Shown here: one piece after another, positions 51,667-60,272 of the stretch
Position numbering within the stretch: the first letter of the stretch is position 1
Layout of the letters: every line of letters starts with the position of its first letter
Assembly (NCBI RefSeq): GCF_023516615.1
Contig: NZ_JAMGBF010000034.1
Coordinates: 81,493-145,492 of the forward strand
Length of the DNA stretch: 64,000 bases
Source of the DNA: Streptomyces panaciradicis
Lineage (GTDB): Bacteria > Actinomycetota > Actinomycetes > Streptomycetales > Streptomycetaceae
Direction of reading: 5' to 3'
Made by a program: the position numbers and the translations under genes
Notes under the pieces: generated by a model
Databases searched by the model: none
What the model was told of the DNA's origin: nothing
The model's input: the letters and a program-made list of their open reading frames with translations, nothing else

Positions 51667-53226
51667 TCACACGGTGAACTTGACCGCCTCCAGGTACACA
51701 TCGTTGGTGAGGGTGCCGCCGAAGACGTACTCGGGCCTCGGTCCGACACAACCCCACTGGCCCCAGTCGGAGTTGTGGACGCGGGCGGCCTGGCAGACCT
51801 GGCCGCCGCTGCCGATGTTGATGGCGAATCCGAGCATGTTCGGTGCGCTCTTCTTCGCATGGCCGATGTAGATGTCCTTGCCGTCGGCGGTGTTGGCCGT
51901 CCAGTGCGGCATCCACACACCCTTGCCGTCGGTCGAACCGGGCTTGTGGACGAAGGCGTTGGCTGCCGTACCACCCGTCCCGCGCACCGCGATGTTGAGC
52001 GCCTTGATCGACCGGTTCTGACCCGTCGTACCGGCCACCGTGCCGTCGCACACGGGCTTCTGCCAGCCCTGTCCGGACACGTACGCGCGGTAGCAGATGT
52101 GCCGTCCGGGGTCGTTCCTGGCGAGCCGGTTCACGGCGGAGGCGGCGGTGTCCGCGGCGGGCCTGGCGGTCACGGTCGCCGTGGCCGCGGGGGGCCGTAC
52201 GGTCACCGTGGTCGTCACGCCGGTGGCACCGTCGGTGTGCTTCTTGCCCTTCCCTCCGCGTTTGCCCTTCCCCGACGGGGAGGCGCTGGGCGAGGGGGAC
52301 AGCAGGCTGGGCGAGACGGACACGGTCGGCGTCGGCGTCGCCGAAGGGCCGTGGCTGGACGGTCCCTTGGTCAGCTCGTCGCTGGCACCGGCGGCCTTGT
52401 TCTCCCCTCCCCCCGAACCCCCGCTGCCCAGCAGCACCAGCGGTACGACGACGAGGGCGGCCACACCGAGCGCCACCGGTCCTACGACCAGGGGGCGGTG
52501 CAGCAGACCGGACGCGCGGAACTCGTCGTCGGACTGGCGCGAGGCGGTGCCTGCTGCGGGCTTCTGGCGGCGCAGCAGGGGGCCGGTTGCGGGCCGCGTC
52601 CCCGAGGGCCGCTGCGGTGCGTACGGCGCGTCGTCCAGGTCGTCCAGGACGTCGGCGAGGGCCTGCTCGAAATCGGCATCGTCCTTCGAGGAGCCCGTCG
52701 GAGGCGGTGTCGGCCCAGAAGGTGGTGCCATCCCCGGCCCCGAGACTCCCGGCCCCGAGGCTCCCAGCCCTACAACTCCCGGACCCGCGACTCCCGGACC
52801 TTCCGATCCCGGATCTTCGAACACCGGCCCCCCGAAGCCGGGCCCTTCCGGCCACGGTGTCGGCTCGGAGCCGTCCTCGGCCGGCTCCGGTGGTTCCACG
52901 AGTCTGCTCGAGCCGTCGGGGGAGACCTCGACGAAGGTCACCTGTTCCACGGCGGGATCGGAAATGGCCGCCGTGACGGGGAAGCCGCGTTCGGTCGCGC
53001 GGTGATGCAGGGCGTCGAGGATCGCCGCGTCGACGGCCCCGCCCTCCACCGGCACGGGTGCCCCGTCGATGGCGGCGGAGCCGTCCGCCGCGATGACCAC
53101 CGACAGGGGCTGTGGCGCCCCGGGTGCCTCCTCGAACGGCTCGCGCTTGCTCATGTCCACCGGACGTCGGGGCGCGGAGTTTTCGTCCACCGCGCCCGGG
53201 TCGTCCGTCTCTTCGTCCCGGCTCAT
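51667..53226 (-). CDS. Membrane-anchored protein with C-terminal ChW-like domain
   Basis: A 519-residue protein. Residues 1-105 are a small acidic cytosolic domain (PLSVVIAADGSAAIDGAPV), 105-180 a Gly/Pro-rich repeat, and about 245-265 a single transmembrane helix (LVVGPVALGVAALVVVPLVLL). A Ser/Pro/Thr and Lys/Gly stalk (about 285-340) leads to an extracellular domain (about 375-519) with ChW-like repeats: CYRAYVSGQGWQKPVCDG and VAGTTGQNRSIKALNI. ChW repeats are surface modules of unknown ligand. A shared-motif promoter lies 34 nt upstream of ATG 53226. Confidence 0.85.
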   Translation of the reverse strand: MSRDEETDDPGAVDENSAPRRPVDMSKREPFEEAPGAPQPLSVVIAADGSAAIDGAPVPVEGGAVDAAILDALHHRATERGFPVTAAISDPAVEQVTFVEVSPDGSSRLVEPPEPAEDGSEPTPWPEGPGFGGPVFEDPGSEGPGVAGPGVVGLGASGPGVSGPGMAPPSGPTPPPTGSSKDDADFEQALADVLDDLDDAPYAPQRPSGTRPATGPLLRRQKPAAGTASRQSDDEFRASGLLHRPLVVGPVALGVAALVVVPLVLLGSGGSGGGENKAAGASDELTKGPSSHGPSATPTPTVSVSPSLLSPSPSASPSGKGKRGGKGKKHTDGATGVTTTVTVRPPAATATVTARPAADTAASAVNRLARNDPGRHICYRAYVSGQGWQKPVCDGTVAGTTGQNRSIKALNIAVRGTGGTAANAFVHKPGSTDGKGVWMPHWTANTADGKDIYIGHAKKSAPNMLGFAINIGSGGQVCQAARVHNSDWGQWGCVGPRPEYVFGGTLTNDVYLEAVKFTV

Positions 53227-53259
53227 GCCCGTCCCTTCCTGGCGTTCCGGCTGCGAGCT

Positions 53260-53287
53260 ACAACGGGCGTCGGGCGAGCACGGTTCA
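53260..53287 (-). promoter_or_regulatory. Shared ECF-type promoter motif, copy 2 (ChW-like gene)
   Basis: On the minus strand TGAACC (53287-53282), 15 nt, CCGTTGT (53266-53260). It points at the ChW-like gene, whose ATG is 33 nt further. Confidence 0.65.
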
Positions 53288-53298
53288 ACCGTGCTCGC
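53274..53298 (-). terminator. Perfect hairpin downstream of the DUF4913 gene
   Basis: Ten-base arms 53274-53283 and 53289-53298 pair perfectly around TTCAA. It lies 60 nt after the DUF4913 stop, a good terminator position, but it also contains the -35 part of promoter copy 2, so it could instead be an operator for the next gene. Confidence 0.5.
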
Positions 53299-53358
53299 GA
53301 GTGGTCGGAACCCGCTCGGTGGGTGGTGTGCGCCGCGAGGGGCGCTCGAGTGCGGTGC

Positions 53359-53757
53359 TCACGCGGGATAGGGGTCCATCTGCGGCGCCTCCTTCGCCCG
53401 ATGGGCACCGGCTTTGCAGCCCGCGAAGGGGCCGTTGGGGTCACGCAGGGAGGCCATCACGTGCGTCAGGTGATCACGGTGCCAGACCGCCGGGCCGGAC
53501 AGGCCGGCTGTCGGAGCCGTGAGCTCCTGCCAGGCCATCCAGAGTCCGTACAGCTGCGCCACGGCCTCCGGATGCTGCCACCAGCTCGGGCACCAGGGCG
53601 CGTTGGAGGTGACCTCCCTGGCGTACACGGGCAGCAGCAGGTGCCGTACCCACAGGGTCAGCCGGTTCAGGGCGTCGGCGTGGTCGGGTCCGTCCAGGTA
53701 GAGGATGAAGGGGGGTGCCTGGGGTGCTTCGGGTGCGGGCGCGGGCTCGGCGGACAT
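53359..53757 (-). CDS. DUF4913 protein
   Basis: A 132-residue protein of the DUF4913 family: WVRHLLLPVYAREVTSN, APWCPSWWQHPEAVAQLYGL, WMAWQEL, and GPAVWHRDHLTHVMASLRD, then a Cys in GPFAGCKAG. The family is confined largely to actinobacteria and often sits beside conjugation or type IV secretion-like ATPase genes, as it does here; its function is unknown. ATG 53757 follows GGAG by 8 nt. It lies between two strong hairpins. Confidence 0.88.
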   Translation of the reverse strand: MSAEPAPAPEAPQAPPFILYLDGPDHADALNRLTLWVRHLLLPVYAREVTSNAPWCPSWWQHPEAVAQLYGLWMAWQELTAPTAGLSGPAVWHRDHLTHVMASLRDPNGPFAGCKAGAHRAKEAPQMDPYPA

Positions 53758-53824
53758 GCGGCTGCTCCATACGTTCCGGTCTTGCTGTCGGTGCGGATGT
53801 GCCGAGGGCTGCGGGACCCGGAGC

Positions 53825-53868
53825 GGGGTGGGCGCCCGGCGGTCGATCGCCCGCCGGGCGCCCACCCC
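53825..53868 (-). terminator. 18-bp hairpin terminator after the 303-residue gene
   Basis: Arms 53825-53842 and 53851-53868 pair perfectly over 18 bp with an 8-nt loop. It begins 39 nt past the stop at 53907 and upstream of the DUF4913 gene. Confidence 0.85.
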
Positions 53869-53906
53869 TACTTAGACCGGTCGGCCGGATTTCCCCGGCG
53901 CGCGGA

Positions 53907-54818
53907 TCACCTGCCGGGGCTGGGAGAACCGCTCCTGCGCGGGGGCTGCTGAGGTACGGCGCCGCTCGACTGGCCGCTCGGACGGCCGCGGTGCGACGGC
54001 GGCTGCCCCTGGCCTTGCTGCCCTTGGCCCTGTGCGTAGGGCGAGGACATGTACGCGGCCGAGGACGTGCTGGACGGGGTGCTCTGCGACGGTGTCGGGT
54101 TCTGCTGCCCCGTGTACGAGAACGCGACTCCGCTGCCCCAGACCGCCGAGCCCGTCGACTGGGCGGCCAGTTGCTGGGCGGAGGTCAGGGTGGAACTGTT
54201 GCCGTATGCGTAGTAGGCGGCTCCGGCCAGGGTGGCCGCGCCGCCAGCGACGCCGAGTGGCTGGCTGTTCTGGTAGGCGTTGTACATCGTCTGGGCGCCC
54301 CTGAGGCCGCCCGCCGCGATGGAGACGGTGTTCAGGACGTTCCCGGTCGCCGTGAGGTTGCCGTCATGGTCGGTCATGCGCTTGGCGATGGCCTGACCGA
54401 TGAGACCGGAGGCGTCGTAGAAGAAGCGCGCGACGTCTGACTTGTGGTTCTTGACCCAGTTCTGGGCGCTCGCGCTCCACCGGTGGATGGCATTGTTGTC
54501 TCTGGCGAGGTAGGTGTTGGACTCGACGTCGTAGACGCCGGAGCCGACTCCGCCCGGCGGGTCGAACCGGGGGCCGTTCGGGTCCTGGGTGGGCACGAAG
54601 GGGTCCGGATTGACCTGGAGCTGGCCACTGGACCTTCCGCTGACGGAGTAGAAGGCCATGGACGTCGCGCTTGAGTAGGAAGCGCTCGACCCGGCGGACT
54701 GCTGGGAGGTTCGGGACCGGTTGGACTGCTGGGAGCTCCTTGATCGGTTCGACTGATGAGTCCTGGCACTTTCGAACGAGTCTTCGCTGCCTGAGCCCGA
54801 GGGGCTGCTTCTTGGCAT
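53907..54818 (-). CDS. Low-complexity protein of unknown function (303 aa)
   Basis: The N-terminal 55 residues are Ser/Gln/Arg-rich (HQSNRSRSSQQSNRSRTSQQ). A central domain (about 70-215) is more ordered: YDVESNTYLARDNNAIHRW, DVARFFYDASGLIGQAIAKR, then weakly hydrophobic Gly/Ala helices (SIAAGGLRGAQTMYNAYQ, GVAGGAATLAGAAYYAYG). The C-terminus is Gln/Gly/Pro/Ser-rich. No signal peptide. The layout resembles secretion-system cargo or a polymorphic-toxin-like scaffold, but I do not recognise it. ATG 54818 follows AAAGGAC. It has its own shared-motif promoter and terminator. Confidence 0.8.
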   Translation of the reverse strand: MPRSSPSGSGSEDSFESARTHQSNRSRSSQQSNRSRTSQQSAGSSASYSSATSMAFYSVSGRSSGQLQVNPDPFVPTQDPNGPRFDPPGGVGSGVYDVESNTYLARDNNAIHRWSASAQNWVKNHKSDVARFFYDASGLIGQAIAKRMTDHDGNLTATGNVLNTVSIAAGGLRGAQTMYNAYQNSQPLGVAGGAATLAGAAYYAYGNSSTLTSAQQLAAQSTGSAVWGSGVAFSYTGQQNPTPSQSTPSSTSSAAYMSSPYAQGQGQQGQGQPPSHRGRPSGQSSGAVPQQPPRRSGSPSPGR

Positions 54819-54863
54819 TTCGGACGTCCTTTCACGAGGCAGGAAACCTGCTTGCCGTGGGGC

Positions 54864-54892
54864 ACAACGGCCCCTGGGCGACGCCTGGTTCA
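54864..54892 (-). promoter_or_regulatory. Shared ECF-type promoter motif, copy 3 (303-residue gene)
   Basis: On the minus strand TGAACC (54892-54887), 16 nt, CCGTTGT (54870-54864), 45 nt before ATG 54818. Confidence 0.65.
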
Positions 54893-54924
54893 ACAGGCAA
54901 CGAGGCGCTCGCGTGGGCGCGAGG

Positions 54925-56169
54925 TCAGCGCCTGCTCGCGGCACCCGGTCGGTCCTGGCCGGCCGGTCGGGCAGGCGTACGACCACCCGGGGCCGAAGGG
55001 GAGTGCGTGTCCGAGCGGACCGACGGGCCACGGGTGAGCGCCGGCTGCTCACGCAGCACCGCCAGCCCTTCCGGGCCGAGCGTGGACGTGACCGAACTGC
55101 TCCGGCTGAGAGCGGGCCCCTCAGGGCTCAGCGGGCTCAGTGGACTGAACGGGCTCACCGGACTCACAGGGCTGACGGGGCTCATCAGGGGTGAGGGCGG
55201 AGTGGGCGCGGTACTGCCGGCCGCACTCGCCGTACGGCTCCGCTCGGCCTCGGCCCGCTCCTGACCGGCCCGGTGTTCCGCCTCGACCGCGAGGAACGCG
55301 TGGCCGTCATGGGTCTCGTCCCCGCTCACCCGCCGTCGCACCGCGTCCGGGCTCGCCTCGGCGCCCTGCAACCGCTCCCTGAGCGCGGCGTGTTGCCTCG
55401 CGTCCTCGGCGATCGTCCTGTCCCTGATCCGGTCCAGGGCCTCGACGGCGCTGTTGCCCTCCGCGAAGGCGCGCTCGGCGGTGTCCCACAGTGCCTGGCC
55501 GTCCGGCAGACGTGGGCCCGGCAGGTCGACGGTCAGCGGGGTGAAGGCGGGACCGGACGTCTCGGGCGAGGGGGAAGCGGGCTGCCGGCTTCGAGCGTCG
55601 GCCGTGGAAGCGGCTTCGCTCGCCGACTCCGCCTCCCTCAGGTGCGCGTTGACGGCGAACCGGGCGACGGCGGGCATGCTCATGGGGTCCGCGCTGAACG
55701 CCTTCTTCAGGGTCTCGTCGGTCCTGACGAGCTTGAGGACCGCGTCCTCGAGCGCCTTCAACTCGTCCGGCGGCAGCCGCTGGATGCGCTCCATGAGGGA
55801 CGCCATCCTGTCGATCGCCTTCTGCTCGGCTGCGGACGGCTCCAACCGCGTGGCCGCCGCCCCGGGGCCGGCCGTCACCGGGCCTCCAGCGGCCGCACCG
55901 GGTCCGGGCGGCGTGCCCGTCCGCTGCTGTTCCGCTCCCGACGACGGCGCGCCCTCCCACGCCTGATCCGCCCGGCCCTCGCCCCGCCCCCGCAGGCGGC
56001 GCCACGCGTCACGCAGACCCCTCCAGAACCGCTCGGCCCTGGAACCCTGCTCGCGTCTGCGGCGCTCCCTGCCCAGCCGGGACTCGGTCTCCACTAGCTC
56101 GCGGGCCAGGCTGCCGGGACTCTTCGTCAACCGGCTCCGGTCCCGGGGACCTGCTTCCGTACCGGCCAT
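54925..56169 (-). CDS. Unknown protein with SPV/SPL tandem repeat (414 aa)
   Basis: A basic helical N-terminus (about 1-65; REQGSRAERFWRGLRDAWRR), a helical middle (about 108-175; EQKAIDRMASLMERIQRLP, ELKALEDAVLKLVRTDETL) and a second helical part (about 225-300) alternate with Pro/Ala/Ser-rich linkers. Near residue 330 is a Ser-Pro repeat with a three-residue period (SPVSPVSPVSPFSPLSPLSP). No signal peptide, membrane helix or known domain. Position between the 303-residue and NlpC/P60 genes suggests a role in the secretion cluster. ATG 56169 is followed by a normal frame. Confidence 0.8.
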   Translation of the reverse strand: MAGTEAGPRDRSRLTKSPGSLARELVETESRLGRERRRREQGSRAERFWRGLRDAWRRLRGRGEGRADQAWEGAPSSGAEQQRTGTPPGPGAAAGGPVTAGPGAAATRLEPSAAEQKAIDRMASLMERIQRLPPDELKALEDAVLKLVRTDETLKKAFSADPMSMPAVARFAVNAHLREAESASEAASTADARSRQPASPSPETSGPAFTPLTVDLPGPRLPDGQALWDTAERAFAEGNSAVEALDRIRDRTIAEDARQHAALRERLQGAEASPDAVRRRVSGDETHDGHAFLAVEAEHRAGQERAEAERSRTASAAGSTAPTPPSPLMSPVSPVSPVSPFSPLSPLSPEGPALSRSSSVTSTLGPEGLAVLREQPALTRGPSVRSDTHSPSAPGGRTPARPAGQDRPGAASRR

Positions 56170-56207
56170 GGTGTCCCCACTTTCCGCTCGGACGTCCGAC
56201 GGGGGCT

Positions 56208-56236
56208 ACAACGGGCCGGTGGCGGTGGACGGTTCA
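56208..56236 (-). promoter_or_regulatory. Shared ECF-type promoter motif, copy 4 (414-residue gene)
   Basis: On the minus strand TGAACC (56236-56231), 16 nt, CCGTTGT (56214-56208), 38 nt before ATG 56169. Confidence 0.65.
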
Positions 56237-56257
56237 GCGCCGGGGAGAGGGGCCCCC

Positions 56258-57304
56258 TCACGCGCCCGGCCGCACCACCCCCAGGATCTCCATCGACCCC
56301 GCCGGCGACACGTACACCCATCGCCCGGGCCGCGGTGCGGAGATGATCTTTCCGTCGCCGATGTAGAGGGCCACGTGGCTGGCGTCGGAGAAGTAGATGA
56401 TGAGGTCGCCGGGGCGCATCTGCGAGACCGGGACGTGGGGGAGGCGGGCCCACTGTTCCTCGGAGGTGCGGGGGATGACCACGCCCGCGTGCAGCCAGGC
56501 CTGGGAGGTCAGGCCGGAGCAGTCGAAGGAGTCGGGGCCCTCGGCGCCCCACACGTAGGGCTTGCCCAGCTGCTTGGTCGCGTAGGCGATGGCCTTCCGG
56601 CCGGCCGGGGTCGCCTTCGTGGAGACCTTGTCGAGGACGCCGGTGTCCTCCCACTTCGCCTGCGCCTTGTCCTGCGCCCGCTTCTCCAACTGGGCCAGTT
56701 TCTGCAGCTGTTCGGCCCGCAGTTGTGACTCCAGCGCGCGGGCGGTCGCGATGCGCTTCTCGATCTTGTCGCGGTTGTCGTCCATCGCGCGACGGCTCGC
56801 CCGCAGGCCCTTCAGTTCGGCGGTGGCCTCGTCCGTGCGGGTGCGCAGTTCCCTGCGGGCCGCCTCCAGCGCCGTCAGCCGGTCCTGCGTGCCCTGCTGC
56901 GCCCGCTGGGCCAACGCGGCGTCGTCCAAGGCGTGTTCGGGGTCGGGGGCCAGTGCGAACTGCATCTCGGCCGGCAGCCCGCCGCCGCGGTACTGGGCCC
57001 GGGCCGCGGCGCCGAGCAGCGCCTTCAGCCGCGCCTCCTGCCGCTCCGCCTGCTTGATCCGCCCGTGCAGCGTGTCGACCTTCTTGCGCTGGGCGGTGGC
57101 CTTCTCGTCGGCCGCGTTGTACTTCTCGGTGGCCACCTCCGCCTGGTGGTAGAGGTCGTCGAGCTGGGCGCGGACCTCTTCGAGGGTGACGGGACCGGGG
57201 GCGGGGGCCGCGAGGGCCGCCGACTGGGTCGTCGCCGTCAGGGCGCACAACAGGGTGAGGGCCGCCGCCGTCCGGTTGCGGTGCGCGCGCGGAATCCGTC
57301 TCAT
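56258..57304 (-). CDS. Secreted NlpC/P60 peptidoglycan hydrolase
   Basis: A 348-residue exported protein: signal peptide (1-32; AALTLLCALTATTQSAALAA), long coiled coil (about 40-215), and NlpC/P60 domain (about 230-348) with catalytic Cys in DSFDCSGLTSQAW and His in DASHVALYIG. It cleaves peptide bonds in the cell-wall stem peptide. Such enzymes open the wall for secretion or act in division and sporulation. ATG 57304 follows GGGAG. It has its own shared-motif promoter, facing that of the small membrane gene. Confidence 0.92.
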   Translation of the reverse strand: MRRIPRAHRNRTAAALTLLCALTATTQSAALAAPAPGPVTLEEVRAQLDDLYHQAEVATEKYNAADEKATAQRKKVDTLHGRIKQAERQEARLKALLGAAARAQYRGGGLPAEMQFALAPDPEHALDDAALAQRAQQGTQDRLTALEAARRELRTRTDEATAELKGLRASRRAMDDNRDKIEKRIATARALESQLRAEQLQKLAQLEKRAQDKAQAKWEDTGVLDKVSTKATPAGRKAIAYATKQLGKPYVWGAEGPDSFDCSGLTSQAWLHAGVVIPRTSEEQWARLPHVPVSQMRPGDLIIYFSDASHVALYIGDGKIISAPRPGRWVYVSPAGSMEILGVVRPGA

Positions 57305-57352
57305 GCCGTCCGAAGCTCCCTTCACAGCCGACGTGGTGACGGCTTCGCCCAC

Positions 57353-57381
57353 ACAACGGGGTTGCCGTGCGCAGTGGTTCA
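57353..57381 (-). promoter_or_regulatory. Shared ECF-type promoter motif, copy 5 (NlpC/P60 gene)
   Basis: On the minus strand TGAACC (57381-57376), 16 nt, CCGTTGT (57359-57353), 48 nt before ATG 57304. Confidence 0.65.
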
Positions 57382-57392
57382 AGGGGACCGCG

Positions 57393-57420
57393 TGAACCGG
57401 GGTGGGCCGTGGCCCGTTGT
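57393..57420 (+). promoter_or_regulatory. Shared ECF-type promoter motif, copy 6 (small membrane gene)
   Basis: On the plus strand TGAACC (57393-57398), 15 nt, CCGTTGT (57414-57420), 46 nt before ATG 57467. It is back to back with copy 5, only 11 nt apart. Confidence 0.65.
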
Positions 57421-57466
57421 GCCCTGTCGTGGGGGCCTACGCCGCTGTCGAGGACAAGGGGACGCG

Positions 57467-57859
57467 ATGGACGCGGAGTTGCTGCTGGCAGCCCTGTGCA
57501 CGGGATTCGGGCTCGGCTGCCTGCTGCTCGCCGCCCGCGGCCTGCTGACGGCCGGCCGGCTGTGGGCGCGCGGCCTGCGCGTGATGGGCGTCGTCACCGC
57601 GCGTACGGCGGCCGACCGGCGGCGCGGCGGGCTCGTCGCCTTCTCCGACCACCTCGGGCGCGACCTCGTCCTCGATCCGGGTGCGTACGCGCCGCTGTGC
57701 GGGTTGCCGCCGCTCGGCCGTACCGTGCCCGTGGTCTTCGTCCGCGAGCGGCCCACGACAGCCAGGCTGTGGACGGTACGGCACCTGCTCGCCCCGTCGT
57801 TCGCCTGGTTCCTGTCCTCGACCGTCGCCTTCGGCACGGCGGTGGCGGTGTCCGCTTGA
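57467..57859 (+). CDS. Small membrane protein, DUF3592-like
   Basis: A 130-residue protein with an N-terminal membrane helix (ELLLAALCTGFGLGCLLLAA), a small soluble strand domain (RVMGVVTARTAADRR, LVAFSDHLGRDLVLDPG, TVPVVFVRE) and a C-terminal hydrophobic helix. The layout resembles DUF3592 proteins, which have a loop domain between membrane helices. ATG 57467 follows AAGGGGA. The codons for the last 13 residues or so belong to the first copy of the 58-bp repeat array downstream, so the present C-terminus may be repeat-derived or the array may derive from it. Confidence 0.8.
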   Translation: MDAELLLAALCTGFGLGCLLLAARGLLTAGRLWARGLRVMGVVTARTAADRRRGGLVAFSDHLGRDLVLDPGAYAPLCGLPPLGRTVPVVFVRERPTTARLWTVRHLLAPSFAWFLSSTVAFGTAVAVSA

Positions 57860-58432
57860 GCACCTGAAGGCGACTGCGGCCGCCCGTCGCGGCATGGCGC
57901 GGTGTCACGTTGAGGGCCTGGGGCTGACTGCGGCCGTCGCCTTCGGGCCGGCGGTGGCGGTGTCCGGTCGAGGGCTTGAGGCCGACTGCGGCCGCCGGAC
58001 GTGGCATGGCGGTGGCGGTGTCACGTCGAGGGCTTGAGGCCGACTGCGGCCGCCGGTCGTGGCATGGCGGTGGCGGTGTCACGTTGAGGGCCTGGGGCCG
58101 TTTGCGGCCGTCGCCTTCGGTCCGGCGGTGGCGGTGTCACGTTGAGGGCCAGAGGCTGACTGCGGCCGTCGGACGTGGCATGGCGGTGGCGGTGTCACGT
58201 CGAGGGTCTGGGGCCGACTGCGGCCGTCGCCTTCGGTCCGGCGGTAGCGGTGTCACGTCGAGGGCTTGAGGCTGACTGCGGCCGTCGGACGTGGCATGGC
58301 GGTGGCGGTGTCACGTCGAGGGCCTGGGGCCGTTTGCGGCCGTCGCCTTCGGTCCGGCGGTAGCGGTGTCACGTTGAGGGCCTGGGGCCGACTGCGGCCG
58401 TCGCCTTCGGTGCGGCGGCGGTGTCTCGGTGA
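57820..58432. repeat. 58-bp tandem repeat array, about 11 copies
   Basis: The heptamer GCGGCCG recurs at 57876, 57930, 57988, 58046, 58104, 58162, 58220, 58278, 58336 and 58394: spacing 54 once, then 58 every time. A further copy lies inside the 3' end of the upstream gene from about 57820. Two subtypes exist: A with CGTGGCATGG and B with GCCTTCGG; order B A B A A B A B A B B. Both contain GCGGTGGCGGTGTCACGT or a close variant. There are no unique spacers, and 58 is not a multiple of 3. The array fills the gap between the small membrane gene and the traG-like stop. Confidence 0.93.
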
Positions 58433-58469
58433 AGGTCTGCGCCTCGCCCCGGACACCGCCACGGCGCCC

Positions 58470-60272
58470 TCACGCCGGCGTGGCGTCCCGCTCCCAGCGG
58501 CTCTTCTTCGTCAGCGGCACCCCGCCGGTCGCGCGGGCCGCCGCCCGGGCCGTGATGGCGTTCGCCTCGGCCTTCGCCTGCGCCGAGATGACGGCAGCGC
58601 CCGGCTCCTTGTACCAGGGGCGCAGCCGGATCAGGGCCGGCCGGACACCGGTGGCCAGCAGAAGGGCGGTGCCCTTGGGCAGGGCGCGGATCTTGTCCGG
58701 CGGCAGGATCGACTCCTGTCGGTAGGAGTACGAGCGTTGCGTGCCGTCCTTGCTGCGCGACAGGCTCGGCGTCTTCACATCGTGCTGGCCGACCAGCGTC
58801 GAGATCTTCTGCACGAAGTCGGCGTCGTCCAGGCCCGCGCCGAGCAGCTTCACCGTCGCCGCGCTCCACAGCGCGTCCATCCCCACCTCGCCCCACACCC
58901 GGGCGCCCTGCCGGTAACTCTGCAGCAGCGTCACCACGTTGATGCCGCGGGAGCCGAAGTGCGAGTAGAGGTCGGGCAGATCGGAGATGCGGCACACGTT
59001 GGCGGCCTCGTCGAGGACCGCGGTCAGCGGCGGGTCGAGACGTCCGCCCATGCGCTCCGCGGCCACCACGCCCGCCCGCATCGTCGCGTCCGCGAGGCCC
59101 GCGATGACACCGGCCGCCGAGCCGCCGCCGTCCTTGGACAGCAGATAGAGGGTGTCCTTGCCGACGACGTGCCGGTCCGGTCGGAACTCGGGCAGATACG
59201 GGTCCGGGGTGACCCAGGCGAGGATCTCCGGGTCCAGGAGGCAGGACACGGTCTGCCGGGCCGTCTCGTAGATGCCGTCCCGGGTCTCGACGGCGCCGCG
59301 CACCGTGCCCTGCAACTGCTCCGCCATCGCGACGAGACGCGCGTCGCGCAGCAGGTCGACCGGGGTGCGGTCGGCGGGGTCGGCGAGCCAGCCCAGCAGA
59401 TCGGTGACCGGGGCGCCGCCGCGCGCCGCGGCCAGGAAGAGCGCGGTGAGCGTGTTCTGCGCGGCCGAGATCCAGAAGTCCTTCTTCGCGGTGTCGTCGT
59501 TGACGGAGGCGACGAAGTGCCCGGCCAGCCGGCGGGCGCCCTCGATGGTGTGGCAGTCGCCGAGCAGGTTCCACCACATGGCGCGCTCGGTGTGGGCGAT
59601 GCCCTGCGGGTCGAACGTCCACACCCGGCCCGTCTTCGCCCGTTCGGCGCGCGTGACGGCGTACACGTCGGACTTGTTGGAGGTCAGCAGGACGGCGCCC
59701 TGGGCGCGCAGGACGCGGGGAACGGCGATGCCGGTCGACTTGCCGGCCCGCGGGGCCATCAGGTCGAGTTCGACGTCCTCGTGACTGCTGCGCAGCTCCG
59801 GCCCGTCGGGGGCGAGGTCGCCGAGCAGGTTGCCGGTCTCGTCGGGGTGGAGTTCGTCCCTGCCCTTGAGGCTGGGGCGCAGTTCCCGGGCCCGGGCCTC
59901 GATGCCCTTGGGGCACATGCCGGCCAGCTCGCGCCGGCCGGCGAGGCCCTTGGCGCGTCCCGTCCGTGCCAGCAGCAGCCGTACGACGACGGCCGCGGGA
60001 ACCACGATCAGGGCGAGCAGGGCGAGCATCCCGCCGTAGACCGCGGCGGGCGCGGTGCCCGGCCACAGGGCCCCGGGACCGTCGCCGACGAGCCGGGAGG
60101 CGGTCGACAGGGCGAACGGCGGTGCGTCCCAGCCGTGCCCGGTGATCCCGGCCCCCAGGGTGCCGCCGGCCCAGCCGACGGTGAACACGGTGAGGGATGC
60201 CGCGGCGACGGCCACGATCGCCCAGGGGGCGAGTTCGTGGACGCCACCGGCCGAGGGCGGCCTGCCGCTCAT
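58470..60272 (-). CDS. TraG/TraD (VirD4)-like coupling ATPase
   Basis: A 600-residue membrane ATPase. Two hydrophobic segments lie at about 15-38 and 72-98. The motor domain has Walker A LMAPRAGKSTGIAVPRVL near residue 170 and Walker B PLTAVLDEAANVCR near 420, plus FDPQGI and SRGINVVTLLQSYRQG typical of TraG/TraM-recognition proteins. It would deliver DNA or protein to a type IV secretion-like channel. ATG 60272 overlaps the VirB4-like stop (ATGA). Last gene of the operon. No relaxase gene is in the window. Confidence 0.9.
   Translation of the reverse strand: MSGRPPSAGGVHELAPWAIVAVAAASLTVFTVGWAGGTLGAGITGHGWDAPPFALSTASRLVGDGPGALWPGTAPAAVYGGMLALLALIVVPAAVVVRLLLARTGRAKGLAGRRELAGMCPKGIEARARELRPSLKGRDELHPDETGNLLGDLAPDGPELRSSHEDVELDLMAPRAGKSTGIAVPRVLRAQGAVLLTSNKSDVYAVTRAERAKTGRVWTFDPQGIAHTERAMWWNLLGDCHTIEGARRLAGHFVASVNDDTAKKDFWISAAQNTLTALFLAAARGGAPVTDLLGWLADPADRTPVDLLRDARLVAMAEQLQGTVRGAVETRDGIYETARQTVSCLLDPEILAWVTPDPYLPEFRPDRHVVGKDTLYLLSKDGGGSAAGVIAGLADATMRAGVVAAERMGGRLDPPLTAVLDEAANVCRISDLPDLYSHFGSRGINVVTLLQSYRQGARVWGEVGMDALWSAATVKLLGAGLDDADFVQKISTLVGQHDVKTPSLSRSKDGTQRSYSYRQESILPPDKIRALPKGTALLLATGVRPALIRLRPWYKEPGAAVISAQAKAEANAITARAAARATGGVPLTKKSRWERDATPA

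Noticed and set aside
57820..58432. CRISPR array
   Set aside because: The 58-bp units abut without unique spacers, and no cas genes are nearby; it is a plain tandem repeat.
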